Of a DNA stretch of 14,364 bases, positions 1 to 7,071 are shown in pieces. Under the pieces are notes generated by a model that was not told the origin of the DNA, did not search any database, and worked only from the letters and a program-made list of their open reading frames with translations. The stretch is from an uncultured Gammaproteobacteria bacterium (lineage in GTDB: Bacteria; Pseudomonadota; Gammaproteobacteria; Steroidobacterales; Woeseiaceae): NCBI GenBank assembly GCA_938003715.1, contig CALKYK010000075.1:1-14364 (forward strand), read 5' to 3'. The stretch's first letter is position 1. Each line of letters opens with the position of its first letter. Both the position numbers and the translations under genes were made by a program.

Positions 1-27
1 CGCCATCGCCCAGCCGGCTGCGTGCGG

Positions 28-585
28 CTACGCCTTGGCGAGGTTGCCGGAGATCGAGAAGATGTTCGCTTCCTTGTTGTGATACAGGATCGGCAGCTGC
101 CGGCCCTTGCACATGTCGCGGGTATTCGACAGGCACTGGCACATCATGTCGACGAGTTTCGTGCCGCGGAACAGGAACAGCCCGGTATTGCGATATGACG
201 GAAAACACATGTCACCGGGCCGCAGCGCCATGCCCTGCGCGATCGACACCGCTTCCTCGCCGGCCGACTGCATGTAGAACGTGATCTTGCCCTGGCGCTG
301 TATCTGCCACATGCGCTCGTCGAGTACGCGCGTCAAAAGCATCCAGCGCAGGCCGACCTGCAGCTTTTCGGGATCGAGGCCGGGGTTCCATGGTCCCTTG
401 GCCTTGTGGTCGTCGTCGAGTACGCGCACGAGCTCCAGGCTCAGGTGCTCGATGTCGCGCGTGCGCACGTCGATCGGCGGCCGGTCGACGCTGCCGGCCG
501 GCGAGAGTTCCAGGAAACTGAAGTCGGGTTTGTCGCCGGGGCGGGCGGTCGGATGCGGGATGTGCAGACGCGATTTTCCGTTCAT
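28..585 (-). CDS. bkdA: Branched-chain 2-oxoacid dehydrogenase E1 alpha subunit, N-terminal part, interrupted by an in-frame TAG
   Basis: Thiamine-diphosphate E1 alpha subunit of the branched-chain 2-oxoacid dehydrogenase complex (Val/Leu/Ile catabolism, cytoplasm). The 185 codons read from ATG 585 match the N-terminal part of BkdA1-type proteins as I remember them: RLHIPHPTARPG near residue 6, ITFYMQSAGEEA 101-112, DMCFPSYR 125-132, KGRQLPILY 160-168, SISGNLA 177-183. A TAG follows at 28-30, yet the next nine codons up to the window edge read PHAAGWAMA, which continues the family motif GNLATQ(Y/F)xQAVGWAMA with the stop in the Tyr/Phe position. The two residues before the stop (KA for the usual TQ) are also atypical. 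The gene is therefore either a recent pseudogene or carries a sequence error. The rest of the gene lies beyond position 1. ATG 585 was chosen because homology begins there; an in-frame extension to 771 would run across the lrp promoter. Divergent from an Lrp-type gene that probably regulates it. Confidence 0.82.
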   Translation of the reverse strand: MNGKSRLHIPHPTARPGDKPDFSFLELSPAGSVDRPPIDVRTRDIEHLSLELVRVLDDDHKAKGPWNPGLDPEKLQVGLRWMLLTRVLDERMWQIQRQGKITFYMQSAGEEAVSIAQGMALRPGDMCFPSYRNTGLFLFRGTKLVDMMCQCLSNTRDMCKGRQLPILYHNKEANIFSISGNLAKA

Positions 586-668
586 GGAAAGCTCGAAACC
601 TCCGGGACCATGTGCTCGCGCCGCATCCGGCGATGTTGTTCTTGGCCATGGCCGGCGGGCGCGTGAGT

Positions 669-686
669 GCCGAATAATATATCGGC
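669..686. promoter_or_regulatory. AT-rich inverted repeat in the bkd/lrp intergenic region (possible operator)
   Basis: GCCGA (669-673) and TCGGC (682-686) form a perfect 5-bp inverted repeat around the 8-base AT spacer ATAATATA. It lies between the divergent bkdA and lrp starts, 84 bases upstream of bkdA. A similar AT-rich core (ATAATATAT) recurs at 738-746. Lrp/AsnC proteins often bind several imperfect AT-centred palindromes in divergent promoters, so this could be one site. The functional assignment is inferred. Confidence 0.35.
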
Positions 687-735
687 CGGCCTGCCAATAG
701 TCGTCGCATTTCGATGTGCTAAGTGCTTGATTGAT

Positions 736-748
736 GCATAATATATGC
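736..748. promoter_or_regulatory. Inverted repeat GCATA-ATA-TATGC upstream of lrp (possible autoregulatory site)
   Basis: A perfect 5-bp inverted repeat with a 3-base spacer, 28 bases upstream of the Lrp-family start codon. It contains CATAAT (737-742), which resembles a -10 box, although no good -35 box was found at the right distance. Lrp-family regulators commonly autoregulate through such sites. Function is inferred. Confidence 0.35.
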
Positions 749-776
749 GCACCTAGGCTTGAAAAGGTCATAAATC

Positions 777-1244
777 ATGCAGCCTGTCCCGATCGACGCG
801 ACCGACCGCCGCATTCTCGACCTGCTGCAGACCCGGCCCGGGATCAATGCCTCGGAGATCGGTTCGAAGGTCGGGTTGTCGCAATCGGCCTGCTGGCGCA
901 GGATCCAGCGCCTGCGCGACGAAGGCGTGATCAAGGAGCAGCCGGCCGTGCTCGACCGGGAAAAGATCGGCCTGACCACGATGGTCTTCGCCCAGGTCAA
1001 GCTGACCTCGCACGGGCGCAGCAACCTCACCGAGTTTGCGGACGCGGTGCGTAGCTACCCCGAAGTGCTCGACTGCTACGTGCTGCTCGGCACCGTCGAT
1101 TTCCTGCTGCGCATCGTCGCCGAGGACATCAAGGACTACGAACGCTTCATGTACGAAAAGCTGTCGCAGTTGCCCGGCGTGCAGGAAATCAATTCCTCGA
1201 TCGCGCTCTCGGAAATCAAACACACGACGATGTTGCCGCTGTGA
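777..1244 (+). CDS. Lrp/AsnC family transcriptional regulator (BkdR-like by context)
   Basis: A 155-residue protein, the usual Lrp/AsnC length. The N-terminal AsnC-type helix-turn-helix covers about residues 6-65: IDATDRRILDLLQ at 6-18, then GLSQSACWRRIQRLRDEGVI at 33-52 with the recognition helix near SQSACWRRIQRL. A C-terminal RAM (amino-acid sensing and oligomerisation) domain covers about 68-150, with the typical YPEVLDCYVLLGTVDFLLRI core and a final QLPGVQEINSSIALSEIKHT. ATG 777 has a good Shine-Dalgarno, AAAGG ending at 767, nine bases upstream. In Pseudomonas putida the Lrp-like BkdR is divergent from and activates the bkd operon with branched-chain amino acids as effectors. The same head-to-head layout here suggests the same role, but the ligand is not readable from the sequence. 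If the bkd gene is truly broken, this regulator may act elsewhere. Confidence 0.93.
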   Translation: MQPVPIDATDRRILDLLQTRPGINASEIGSKVGLSQSACWRRIQRLRDEGVIKEQPAVLDREKIGLTTMVFAQVKLTSHGRSNLTEFADAVRSYPEVLDCYVLLGTVDFLLRIVAEDIKDYERFMYEKLSQLPGVQEINSSIALSEIKHTTMLPL

Positions 1245-1368
1245 CGACTACCGACCGGTCAAACGCGGGAGCGCCACGGAATCGACAGTTCGGTGCCAGC
1301 GGATCGCCACACTTCGAAGCGACGATGGGTATTGTGATGGCACGGCGCAATGCCGCGGAAAAACTTCG

Positions 1369-1962
1369 ATGAATGAAAGTCTGCAATACCCTCCGAAAAA
1401 CCGCGCGTCTCGCTGGCGTGTCGCGGGCTGGGGCGCGGCGGCGACGTTGCTGGTGCTGCCGCTCATTGCCATGCAGTTCACCGACGAGGTGAACTGGACC
1501 GGCTCGGACTTCGCCGTTTTCGGCGCCATGCTGCTCGTCGCAGGCGCCGTGATCGAGTTGGCGGTGCGGAAATCGCGTGACCGGCCGTATCGGTTGGCCG
1601 CAGTGGTCGCCGTCGCTGCAGCATTCGTGCTGGTCTGGGTGAATCTTGCCGTCGGCATCATCGGCTCGGAGAACAATCCCGCGAACCGGATGTTCGCCGG
1701 CGTGCTCGTCGTCGCCGTCTTCGGCGCAATGCTGGCCCGGTTTCGTTCTCTCGGCATGGCGCGGGCGATGGTCGCGACGGCGATCACGCAGATCCTCGTC
1801 GCCGCGGTTGCCATCGTTTCGGATCTGGGACCCGATACCGCCAAGTGGCCGTGGGACCTCGTTTTCCTGACGACGTTCTTCACTTCGCTGTGGCTCGTGT
1901 CGGCGCGGCTGTTCCGGGTTGCGGCACTGACGTCACCCGTAATGCAGGAGTCAAAACGCTGA
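1369..1962 (+). CDS. Conserved multi-pass inner-membrane protein, function unknown
   Basis: A 197-residue hydrophobic protein with about six likely membrane helices: residues near GWGAAATLLVLPLIAMQF, DFAVFGAMLLVAGAVIEL, LAAVVAVAAAFVLVWVNLAV, MFAGVLVVAVFGAMLARF, MVATAITQILVAAVAIV and LVFLTTFFTSLWLVSARLF. I recognise the sequence style (QFTDEVNWTGSDF in the first external loop, NLAVGIIGSENNPAN in the second) from conserved hypothetical proteins of proteobacteria but know no function. The frame stays open upstream to about 1036, inside lrp; ATG 1369 was chosen because membrane-protein-like sequence begins there and GGAAA (1357-1361) is a suitable ribosome site. It lies 124 bases after lrp and converges with glk: the two stop codons are separated by one base (1963). 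Probably transcribed alone or with lrp. Confidence 0.8.
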   Translation: MNESLQYPPKNRASRWRVAGWGAAATLLVLPLIAMQFTDEVNWTGSDFAVFGAMLLVAGAVIELAVRKSRDRPYRLAAVVAVAAAFVLVWVNLAVGIIGSENNPANRMFAGVLVVAVFGAMLARFRSLGMARAMVATAITQILVAAVAIVSDLGPDTAKWPWDLVFLTTFFTSLWLVSARLFRVAALTSPVMQESKR

Positions 1963-1963
1963 G

Positions 1964-2947
1964 CTAGCGATTCGTTTCGGTCGCCATCGTCAGCGCGACG
2001 TAGGATGCGCCGAGCAGCCCCGGTTCCTCGTACATGACGAGCTGCGTCGGGATACGCTCCATCAGCGACCGGTGCCGGCCCTTGCTTTCGAAACCGGAAC
2101 GGAAGCGGCTGGCTTCCAGCATCTGCGGATAGCGGCGAGCAATGCCGCCGGCGATGTACACGCCGTCGGACGCGCCGAGCGTCAACGCCATGTTGCCCGC
2201 CACCTGGCCCAGCGTTTCGAAGAACATCTGCACGGCCTCGCTCGCACGCGGGTCGCTGCCGTCGGCGGCGCGGGTAAAGATGTCCGCGGCCGATTGCTGG
2301 CTGCGCTTTTCGTCGTGGATGCGCGTCAGCGCCCAGTAGATGTTCTCCAGACCGGGTCCCGAAACCAGCCGCTCTGCCGATACCCGGTCGAAGCGCTCGC
2401 GCAGTGCCGCCAGTATGTCGAGCTGCACCTGCGTCTCGGGTGCGAAGCCCACGTGTCCGGCTTCGCCGACGACGGGATAGGGTTTGCCGTCGCGCTGCAT
2501 CAGACCGACCGTGCCGAGCCCGGTGCCGGGCCCGAGAATCGCGACGGAGTAGTCCTCCTTGCCGAGCGGTTTGCCGGGCGGCAGGCCGATGGTGAGGCAG
2601 TCGTCGCCGTCCAGGAACGGGATCGAGTACGCAATCGCCTCGAAGTCGTTGAGCAGCCGGACGCTGTCGATATCGAACTCGCGACGCAGGCCCGCGCCAG
2701 TGATCGTCCAGGGATTGTTCGTGAAGCGCACGCTCTGGTCGACTATTGGACCCGCTGCGGCGAGGCAGACGACCGACGGCGTTTTCGCACGCACCGCTTT
2801 AAGGTACGCGCGGATCGCCGCGTCGGCACTTTCGAAGTCCCGGCAGCTAAAGGTCTTTGCCTGCGAAAATCCCGGCGAGTCCGCGTTCGCCAGCGCGAAA
2901 CGCGCGTTCGTGCCGCCGATGTCGCCGACGAGCAGCGTCCGTTTCAT
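1964..2947 (-). CDS. glk: Glucokinase (group I, ATP-dependent)
   Basis: Cytoplasmic kinase forming glucose 6-phosphate from glucose and ATP. At 327 residues it is close to E. coli Glk (321). Visible motifs are the N-terminal phosphate-binding DIGGTNARFAL (9-19), RLLNDFEAIAY (97-107) holding the presumed catalytic base Asp101, GPGTGLGT (139-146), the glucose-binding GEAGHVGF (161-168) and SGPGLENIY (196-204), and IAGGIARR (265-272). Nothing is missing. ATG 2947 is preceded on its strand by GGAG about eight bases away. It is divergent from the LacI-family gene, which probably controls it with the rest of the locus. Its job would be to trap the glucose released by the GH97 and GH13 enzymes, since no phosphotransferase system is seen here. 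Confidence 0.96.
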   Translation of the reverse strand: MKRTLLVGDIGGTNARFALANADSPGFSQAKTFSCRDFESADAAIRAYLKAVRAKTPSVVCLAAAGPIVDQSVRFTNNPWTITGAGLRREFDIDSVRLLNDFEAIAYSIPFLDGDDCLTIGLPPGKPLGKEDYSVAILGPGTGLGTVGLMQRDGKPYPVVGEAGHVGFAPETQVQLDILAALRERFDRVSAERLVSGPGLENIYWALTRIHDEKRSQQSAADIFTRAADGSDPRASEAVQMFFETLGQVAGNMALTLGASDGVYIAGGIARRYPQMLEASRFRSGFESKGRHRSLMERIPTQLVMYEEPGLLGASYVALTMATETNR

Positions 2948-3043
2948 GCCGCCATCTCCGCCATCTCTGCGATTTGCGCCGTCTGTGCAATAGCGCCGCG
3001 CCGGCGCACCGTGAGCGGCCGGTTGTCATAACGTCTCAAAACT

Positions 3044-3071
3044 GTGACATGTCGACCAAGTGCACTAGAAT
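3044..3071 (+). promoter_or_regulatory. Promoter of the LacI-family gene, possibly giving a leaderless mRNA
   Basis: GTGACA (3044-3049, 5/6 to TTGACA), a 16-base spacer, then TAGAAT (3066-3071, 5/6 to TATAAT): a good sigma70-type promoter. Transcription would begin near 3078, at or next to the preferred ATG 3079, leaving no room for a ribosome-binding site. The -10 box lies inside the inverted repeat 3061-3079. Read by eye; no start-site data. Confidence 0.5.
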
Positions 3072-3079
3072 GCAGTGCA
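3061..3079. promoter_or_regulatory. Inverted repeat TGCACT-N7-AGTGCA over the lacI -10 box (candidate operator)
   Basis: Perfect 6-bp arms at 3061-3066 and 3074-3079 with a 7-base spacer, covering the -10 hexamer and predicted start site of the LacI-family gene. A repressor bound here would block its own promoter. It lacks the central CG typical of LacI-family operators, so another factor may be the binder. Confidence 0.35.
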
Positions 3080-4116
3080 TGGGGGGTCAGAATCCGACTT
3101 CGCGGGATATCGCGGAAGCGGCCGGCGTGTCGCAGGCGACCGTGTCGCGCGCGCTCAGGAACAGTCCCCTGGTTCGCCCCGAAACCCGCGAGCGAGTGCA
3201 TCGCATCGCGCGCGAACTGAACTATTTCGTCAACCGCAACGCGGCGGGGCTGCGCACGCAGCACAGTTTCACGATCGCGCTGATGCTGTTCGACGAAACC
3301 AGCGGCGAGTCCGCCGAGATCAACCCGTTTTTCCTTTCGATGCTCGGTCACATTACCCGCTCGGCCGCGACGCTCGGATACGACGTCCTGATATCGATCC
3401 AGCAACTGTCCAACGACTGGCACCTGCAATACAAGGCCAGCAACCGCGCCGACGGCATCATCCTGCTCGGCTACGGCAACTACCTGCAGTATCGCGGCAA
3501 GCTCGACGAACTGGAGACGTCCGGCACGCCGTTCATCATCTGGGGGCCGAAGACCGGCGGCCAGCCCGGTCATTCGCTCGGCTGCGACAACCAGAGCGGT
3601 GGCTACCAGGCCGCGTCGCACCTCGTGTCGCTCGGCCGCAAGCGCATCGCGTTCATCGGCGACGCGTCTCCCGCTGCCCCGGAACTCGCGCTGCGCTTCG
3701 AGGGGTACCGGCGCGCGCTGCATGAAGCGGGCCTCGAGGTCGACCCGGCCCTGCAAGTGGCGGCGACCAGCGGCTTCGAGCCGGGCTACGCGGCGGCGCG
3801 GCGGCTGCTCGAGTCCGGCGCCGGGTTCGACGCGCTGTTTGCAGTGACCGATGCGCTCGCGATTGGCGCGATCCAGGCGCTGAAGGACGCGGGCGTGGCG
3901 CTGCCGCGGGACGTCGCCGTCGTCGGTTTCGATGACCTGCCCCGCGCCGCCTACGTCACGCCGGCACTGACCACGGTGCGCCAGGACGTGCAGCGCGCGG
4001 GCGAACTGCTCGTCGGCAACCTCGTGCGCCTGATCGAGGGCAAGACGGTCGAGTCCACGGTGATGCCGACCTCGCTGGTTGTACGCGAGTCCTGCGGCGC
4101 GAAGCTCGCCCGTTAA
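3079..4116 (+). CDS. LacI/GalR family transcriptional regulator (likely repressor of the alpha-glucan locus)
   Basis: 345 residues from ATG 3079. The N-terminal LacI helix-turn-helix is clear (TSRDIAEAAGVSQATVSRAL, 7-26), followed by the hinge helix near NAAGLRT (54-60) and a periplasmic-binding-protein-like sensor domain (about 63-340). The latter has IALML at 66-70, RADGIILLGYG at 123-133, RKRIAFIGD at 187-195, the DALFAVTDALAIGAIQAL stretch at 251-268 and the family signature VVGFDDLPRA at 281-290. Upstream in-frame ATGs at 3049 and 3070 have no Shine-Dalgarno and fall within the promoter read at 3044-3071, so 3079 is preferred. Divergent from glk and surrounded by maltodextrin genes, it most likely represses them until a sugar binds; the effector cannot be read from sequence. 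Its TAA (4114-4116) overlaps the TAA of the convergent GH13 gene. Confidence 0.93.
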   Translation: MGGQNPTSRDIAEAAGVSQATVSRALRNSPLVRPETRERVHRIARELNYFVNRNAAGLRTQHSFTIALMLFDETSGESAEINPFFLSMLGHITRSAATLGYDVLISIQQLSNDWHLQYKASNRADGIILLGYGNYLQYRGKLDELETSGTPFIIWGPKTGGQPGHSLGCDNQSGGYQAASHLVSLGRKRIAFIGDASPAAPELALRFEGYRRALHEAGLEVDPALQVAATSGFEPGYAAARRLLESGAGFDALFAVTDALAIGAIQALKDAGVALPRDVAVVGFDDLPRAAYVTPALTTVRQDVQRAGELLVGNLVRLIEGKTVESTVMPTSLVVRESCGAKLAR

Positions 4117-5498
4117 CGCAGGTAGACCCGGTACGACCATGGTGCGAGCGTCAGCCGGGTGGCGGCGTCGAGCGCCGCGCTTTCCCCGCTGAAGAATTCC
4201 ATGTAGTCACCGTGGTACAGCGACTGTTCGAACGATACGTTCTGCGATTCGGCCGAAAAGTTGAAGACAGCGAATACCTTGTCCACGTCGTTCCTGCGCA
4301 CGAAGCTGAAGACCTCGTCGGGCCGGTCGTTCGGCACGTGAATCATCGTCGCGCCCCAGGCGCCGTTCCATAGCGCGGTATTGTCACGCTTGAGCGCGAA
4401 CAGCTTCTTGTACAGGTCGCCGACCGGATGCTCCCGCCACACGATCGGGTCCTTTTCAAAAAATTCGAGACGCTTTTCGTTGCCCGCTTCCTGGCCGCTG
4501 TAGAGCAGCGGCATACCCTCGCCGACCACCGACAGCACGATCGCGGCATGTAGCGCATCGCCAAACGCCTCGAATTGCGTGCCGTCCCAGGAATTCTTGT
4601 CGTGGTTGCTGATGAACGTCATGCGCATGCCGTCGCGCGGGAATGCGCTTTCGTTCGCGGAGTAGTAGCCGAACAGCGCCGGAACCTTTGCCTTGCCCTG
4701 CGCGATGTTGTGCATCGTGTTGAACCAGCTCCAGGCGTAGCTCATGTCGAACGCCTCGGCGTGCACGTCGCGCGACTCCCATTCGGCGAGCATGAACACC
4801 GGCTTTATCGCGTCAAGTTCGCGGCGCACGTTGTTCCAGAAATCGAGCGGCACGTAACCGGCGACGTCGCAGCGGTAGCCGTCGATGCCGACTTCTGCCA
4901 CCCAGTATTTGAGCGCCTCGGTCATATAGCGACGTACGCCCGGCTGTGAATAGTCGAGGTCGATGATGTCCGACCAGTCCCACCACGGCGTCGGCCGGAA
5001 GTCGCCCTTCCAGTCGCGCTCGTACCATTCCGGGTGCTCGGTGACGAGCGGGTTGTCCCAGGCCGTGTGGTTCGCGATCCAGTCGAGGATGACGTACATG
5101 CCGAGTTCGTGTGCACGTTCGACGAAATCCTTCAGGTCGTCGAGCGTGCCGAACTCCGGGTTGACGCTGTAGTAGTCCTTCACCGAGTACGGGCTGCCGA
5201 GCGTGCCTTTGCGATTCTTTTCACCGATTTCGTGTATCGGCATCAGCCAGATGATCGTCACACCGAGGTCCTTCAGCCGCGGCAGCTGCTCCGCCGCCGC
5301 CGCGAACGTGCCTTCCTCGGTGAACTGCCGCGTGTTGAGCTCGTAGATCGTCGCGTTCTTCGACCATTCCGGGTGCGTGAGCTTTACGTACGGCTGTGGC
5401 TGGTAGGGATCGGCCGGTGCGCCCGAATCGACGGCCCGGTCGCAGGCGGCGAGGCCCGCGAGCGCAACCGCGAGGACGCCGGCATTGATAAGGTTCAT
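4113..5498 (-). CDS. GH13 alpha-amylase-family glycoside hydrolase, predicted lipoprotein
   Basis: A 461-residue alpha-glucan hydrolase. Residues 1-18 form a lipoprotein signal ending in the lipobox LAAC with Cys19; Asp20 at +2 is, by the E. coli Lol rule, an inner-membrane retention signal. The GH13 barrel follows: ATIYELNTRQFT 49-60; region I DWIANH 139-144; region II GYRCDVA 207-213 with the Arg209/Asp211 nucleophile pair; region III MLAEWE 236-241 with acid/base Glu239; region IV SNHDKN 297-302. A short beta-rich C-terminal domain (about 385-461) ends with APWSYRVYLR. All catalytic residues are present. Exact specificity (maltodextrinase, maltogenic or other amylase) is not determined. 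Its ATG overlaps the stop of the MFS gene as ATGA (5495-5498), a strong sign of co-translation. Probably cleaves imported maltodextrins in the periplasm beside the transporter. Confidence 0.93.
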   Translation of the reverse strand: MNLINAGVLAVALAGLAACDRAVDSGAPADPYQPQPYVKLTHPEWSKNATIYELNTRQFTEEGTFAAAAEQLPRLKDLGVTIIWLMPIHEIGEKNRKGTLGSPYSVKDYYSVNPEFGTLDDLKDFVERAHELGMYVILDWIANHTAWDNPLVTEHPEWYERDWKGDFRPTPWWDWSDIIDLDYSQPGVRRYMTEALKYWVAEVGIDGYRCDVAGYVPLDFWNNVRRELDAIKPVFMLAEWESRDVHAEAFDMSYAWSWFNTMHNIAQGKAKVPALFGYYSANESAFPRDGMRMTFISNHDKNSWDGTQFEAFGDALHAAIVLSVVGEGMPLLYSGQEAGNEKRLEFFEKDPIVWREHPVGDLYKKLFALKRDNTALWNGAWGATMIHVPNDRPDEVFSFVRRNDVDKVFAVFNFSAESQNVSFEQSLYHGDYMEFFSGESAALDAATRLTLAPWSYRVYLR

Positions 5499-7000
5499 GC
5501 GGGTTCGGCCTCCTTGTCGACCAGCAGCGTCGCGAAGCCGGCCAGGATCATGCACGCGCCGCCGATGACGAGGCACAGGATGCTTTGCCCGCCCAGGAGC
5601 TCGCGCAGCAGCAGGCCGAGAATACTGGCAGCGACGAGCTGCGGTATCACGATGAAGAAATTGAAGATGCCCATGTAGACGCCCATCTTGTCCGCCGGCA
5701 GGTTGTTCGACAGCAGCGCATACGGCAGCGACAGGATCGATGCCCAGGCGATGCCGACGCCGATCATCGAGACGATCAGCAGGTCCGGATCGTCGATGAA
5801 GTAAAAGCTGATCAGCCCCGCGCCGCCGAGCAGCAGGTTGAACATGTGGCACGGACGGCAGCCGAGCCGGCCGGCGACGAACGGGATGGCGATCGCGGCG
5901 AGTGCGGCAAAGCCGTTGTAGGTCGCGAACAGGACACCGACCCAGTTCGCGCCGTCGTTATACAGAGTGGACGTCACGTCCGCCGTGCCGTAGTGGTGGC
6001 TGGTCACTGCCGGCGTCGAGTAAATCCACATCGCAAAAAGGGCGAACCAGGCAAAGAACTGCACGACTGCGAGCTGGCGCATGACGCGAGGCATATGAAA
6101 GAGATCGTGCATGATGCTGTACAGGCCGTTGCCGGTCCTGGAGCGCCTTTGCATGGCACCGGTGACCGACTGCAGCAGGCCGAAGACGACCGCGCCGATC
6201 GACAGCACGTAAAGCTGCTTGTCCATCCATTCGATGCGCGGGACGAGCCAGGTCAGGACGCCGCCGGCAGCGATCCAGATCGCGCCCCCGGCAAAATACT
6301 TCGACGCCGGTCGCACCGTTGTGTCCAGCGTCACGTGCTCGGGCGGCCGCGCCTCGTCGAACTCGGCCAGCTCCTCCGGCGAATACTCCTTCGAGCGGAA
6401 TACGGTCCAAGCGACCGCTGCGAAGAAGATCGCGCCGCCCCAGTAGAAGGACAGGCGCACCGACTCGGGAATCTCGCCCGGCGCCGCCGTATTACTGACG
6501 TCGAACCAGTTCGTCATCATCCACGGCAGCGCCGATGCGACGACTGCGCCGATACCGATGAAAAAGCTCTGCATCGCGAAGCCCGTGGTGCGCTGGCGCT
6601 CCGGAAGGTTGTCGCCGACGAAGGCGCGGAACGGTTCCATCGACACGTTGATGCTCGCGTCCATGATCCACAGCATGCCGGCCGCGACCCACAGTGCCGG
6701 CGAGTTGGGCATGACGAACAGCGCCAGTGACGCGACTATGGCGCCGACCAGGAAGTACGGGCGTCGGCGCCCGAGCCGGTTCCAGGTCCGGTCCGACATG
6801 TGGCCGATGATGGGCTGCACGATCAGCCCGGTGACCGGCGCCGCGATCCACAGGATTGGGATGTCGTCCACCTCGGCGCCGAGGGTCTGGAAGATGCGGC
6901 TGACGTTCGCATTCTGCAGCGCGAAGCCGAACTGAATGCCTAAGAATCCGAAACACATGTTCCAGATCTGCCAGAAACCGAGCGCGGGTTTTTGTCTCAT
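5495..7000 (-). CDS. MFS sugar transporter (SLC45/sucrose-maltose porter type)
   Basis: Inner-membrane secondary transporter of about 501 residues with roughly twelve helices and a central cytoplasmic loop near residues 200-235. Characteristic features are FWQIWNMCFGFLGIQFGFAL at the start (9-28), QPIIGHMSDRTW (63-73) followed by NRLGRRRPYFLVGA (74-87), the MFS loop 2-3 signature in the style of SLC45 and plant sucrose/H+ symporters, and MEPFRAFVGD (121-130). Such proteins serve as maltose or sucrose symporters in Xanthomonas- and Caulobacter-like mal loci; substrate here is maltose, another small glucan or glucose by context. ATG 7000 is preferred because AAAGGG sits seven bases upstream; an in-frame ATG at 7024 would add MTKKKGPD but has a weaker site. 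It overlaps the downstream GH13 gene by 4 bases and is separated from GH97 upstream by a palindromic element. Confidence 0.93.
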   Translation of the reverse strand: MRQKPALGFWQIWNMCFGFLGIQFGFALQNANVSRIFQTLGAEVDDIPILWIAAPVTGLIVQPIIGHMSDRTWNRLGRRRPYFLVGAIVASLALFVMPNSPALWVAAGMLWIMDASINVSMEPFRAFVGDNLPERQRTTGFAMQSFFIGIGAVVASALPWMMTNWFDVSNTAAPGEIPESVRLSFYWGGAIFFAAVAWTVFRSKEYSPEELAEFDEARPPEHVTLDTTVRPASKYFAGGAIWIAAGGVLTWLVPRIEWMDKQLYVLSIGAVVFGLLQSVTGAMQRRSRTGNGLYSIMHDLFHMPRVMRQLAVVQFFAWFALFAMWIYSTPAVTSHHYGTADVTSTLYNDGANWVGVLFATYNGFAALAAIAIPFVAGRLGCRPCHMFNLLLGGAGLISFYFIDDPDLLIVSMIGVGIAWASILSLPYALLSNNLPADKMGVYMGIFNFFIVIPQLVAASILGLLLRELLGGQSILCLVIGGACMILAGFATLLVDKEAEPA

Positions 7001-7071
7001 GTCAGGCCCTTTCTTCTTAGTCATGGCGCTTTCGATTCTTCGAGTTAACGCCAGGTCTGTCCTCCCCTGTC

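Noticed and set aside
28..30. TAG read through or recoded as an amino acid (programmed readthrough or altered genetic code)
   Set aside because: Other genes use TAA, TGA and TAG (glk) as ordinary stops in this window, and no pyrrolysine or suppressor context is seen; mutation or sequence error is simpler.
28..771. Longer reading of the E1 alpha frame starting at ATG 771
   Set aside because: The extra 62 codons do not resemble the family, cross the divergent lrp promoter region and overlap the lrp ribosome site; homology starts at ATG 585.
1036..1368. Upstream extension of the membrane-protein frame
   Set aside because: It overlaps lrp in another frame and gives Arg/Ser/Cys-rich sequence unlike any membrane protein; the credible protein begins at ATG 1369.
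1957..1969. CGCT-GAGCT-AGCG inverted repeat spanning the convergent stops of the membrane protein and glk genes
   Set aside because: Only a 4-bp stem without a T-run; too weak to call a terminator.
2944..4140. 398-codon minus-strand open frame opposite the LacI-family gene
   Set aside because: Composition is Arg/Ala/Gly/Val-rich antisense translation typical of GC-rich DNA, and the plus strand has clear LacI-family motifs.
5585..6730. 381-codon plus-strand open frame opposite the MFS gene
   Set aside because: Highly charged, repetitive Arg/Asp/His-rich sequence without a domain; antisense shadow of the transporter.
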